From an uncultured Pseudohongiella sp. (GTDB lineage Bacteria > Pseudomonadota > Gammaproteobacteria > Pseudomonadales > Pseudohongiellaceae), in the NCBI GenBank assembly GCA_951812965.1, contig OX638341.1:2958438-3022437 (forward strand): 64,000 nucleotides of DNA, read 5' to 3'. Made by a program: the position numbers and the translations under genes. This document shows, piece after piece, positions 63,775 through 64,000 of this stretch; the stretch's first letter is position 1, and each line of letters opens with the position of its first letter. The notes beneath the pieces are model-generated. The model saw only the letters and a list, made by a program, of their open reading frames with translations, made no database searches and was not told where the DNA came from.

Positions 63775-64000
63775 CTATTTCGCGATGTAGGCGGCCGTCG
63801 TGGCCTGTTCGCGGAGGAGGTATTTTTGGACCTTGCCGGTTGAGGTCTTCTTGATTGGGCCCCAGACTACTTTTTTCGGCATCTTGAAGCCGGCCAGTTC
63901 TCCTCGGCAGTAGGCGACGAATTCCTGGTCGGTCATTTGTTCGCCGTCTTTCAGGCAGACGAAGGCGCAGGGCACTTCGCCCCATTTTTCGTCGGGCGCG
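63775..64000 (-). CDS. AMP-forming acyl-CoA synthetase, C-terminal part only
   Basis: The last about 75 residues of an adenylate-forming enzyme; the rest lies beyond the window. The fragment has the C-terminal subdomain pattern DEKWGEVPCAFVCLKDG ... MPKKVVWGPIKKTSTGKVQKYLLRE, in which the lysine of STGKVQK is the conserved A10 catalytic residue. Such enzymes activate a carboxylic acid as acyl-AMP and then join it to CoA. Confidence 0.88.
   Translation of the reverse strand, partial: APDEKWGEVPCAFVCLKDGEQMTDQEFVAYCRGELAGFKMPKKVVWGPIKKTSTGKVQKYLLREQATTAAYIAK

Overview
The window looks like chromosome from a free-living gammaproteobacterium, GC-rich by eye except for a few islands. The evidence is the conserved order der-bamB-yfgM-hisS-ispG-rodZ-pilF-rlmN-ndk-iscX-fdx-hscA-hscB-iscA-iscU-iscS-iscR, the three-gene pntAA-pntAB-pntB transhydrogenase, and the pepA-valS and ribF-ileS-slpA-ispH neighbourhoods. 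No genus can be named from sequence alone.

Layout: 1-13964 is one long minus-strand run: GTPase Der (cut by the window edge), outer-membrane assembly (BamB, YfgM), HisS, IspG, a short RodZ, PilF, RlmN, Ndk and the complete ISC iron-sulfur operon. An IscR type-1 operator overlaps the iscR promoter. 13964-17144 holds a DinB-like protein, a zinc-ribbon protein and an ECF sigma/anti-sigma/coiled-coil cassette. 17209-23474 holds LeuA, an Lrp-type regulator, a PQQ-type quinoprotein, malate dehydrogenase and QueA. 23606-26452 is a rearranged accessory patch at a tRNA-Leu(CAA) gene: a 48-bp direct repeat of the tRNA 3' end encloses a CPBP-family membrane protein and a HigB-HigA toxin-antitoxin pair, and 610 bp are duplicated almost perfectly 2,067 bp away. 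26480-30833 is a metabolic group: Lrp-type regulator, saccharopine-dehydrogenase-like oxidoreductase, LeuB-type dehydrogenase and, convergently overlapping it, a CimA/LeuA-type synthase. 30984-34333 is the transhydrogenase plus an RDD membrane protein. 34324-46069 holds alkaline phosphatase, a thioesterase, pepA-valS, then ispH, slpA, ileS and ribF. 46193-51634 holds a probable ornithine-lipid acyltransferase fusion with an overlapping membrane ATP-grasp enzyme and a tiny membrane protein, then a betaine/choline-type ABC importer. 51735-53556 is a second ECF/anti-sigma cassette, with a DUF4252 protein. 53701-56650 is glnK-amtB and a serine hydrolase. 56698-59583 is a TonB-dependent receptor, and beyond it lies a decayed second copy of the hydrolase 3' end.

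59921-62327 is clearly AT-richer and is the best candidate for an undescribed unit. A PfkB-family kinase with a C-terminal membrane helix is translationally coupled to a SAM methyltransferase and sits directly next to a HepT/MntA toxin-antitoxin pair. The window ends with an MBL-fold hydrolase, a 374-bp spacer rich in perfect inverted repeats, and the C-terminal end of an AMP-forming acyl-CoA synthetase.

Most of the window is core metabolism. The unusual material is the tRNA-Leu patch, the lipid/ATP-grasp cluster, the two sigma cassettes, the kinase-methyltransferase-HepT/MntA island, and several smaller oddities: an apparent ATC start for ispH, a repeat-built IscU tail, a RodZ without a periplasmic domain, and nested palindromes near the right end.
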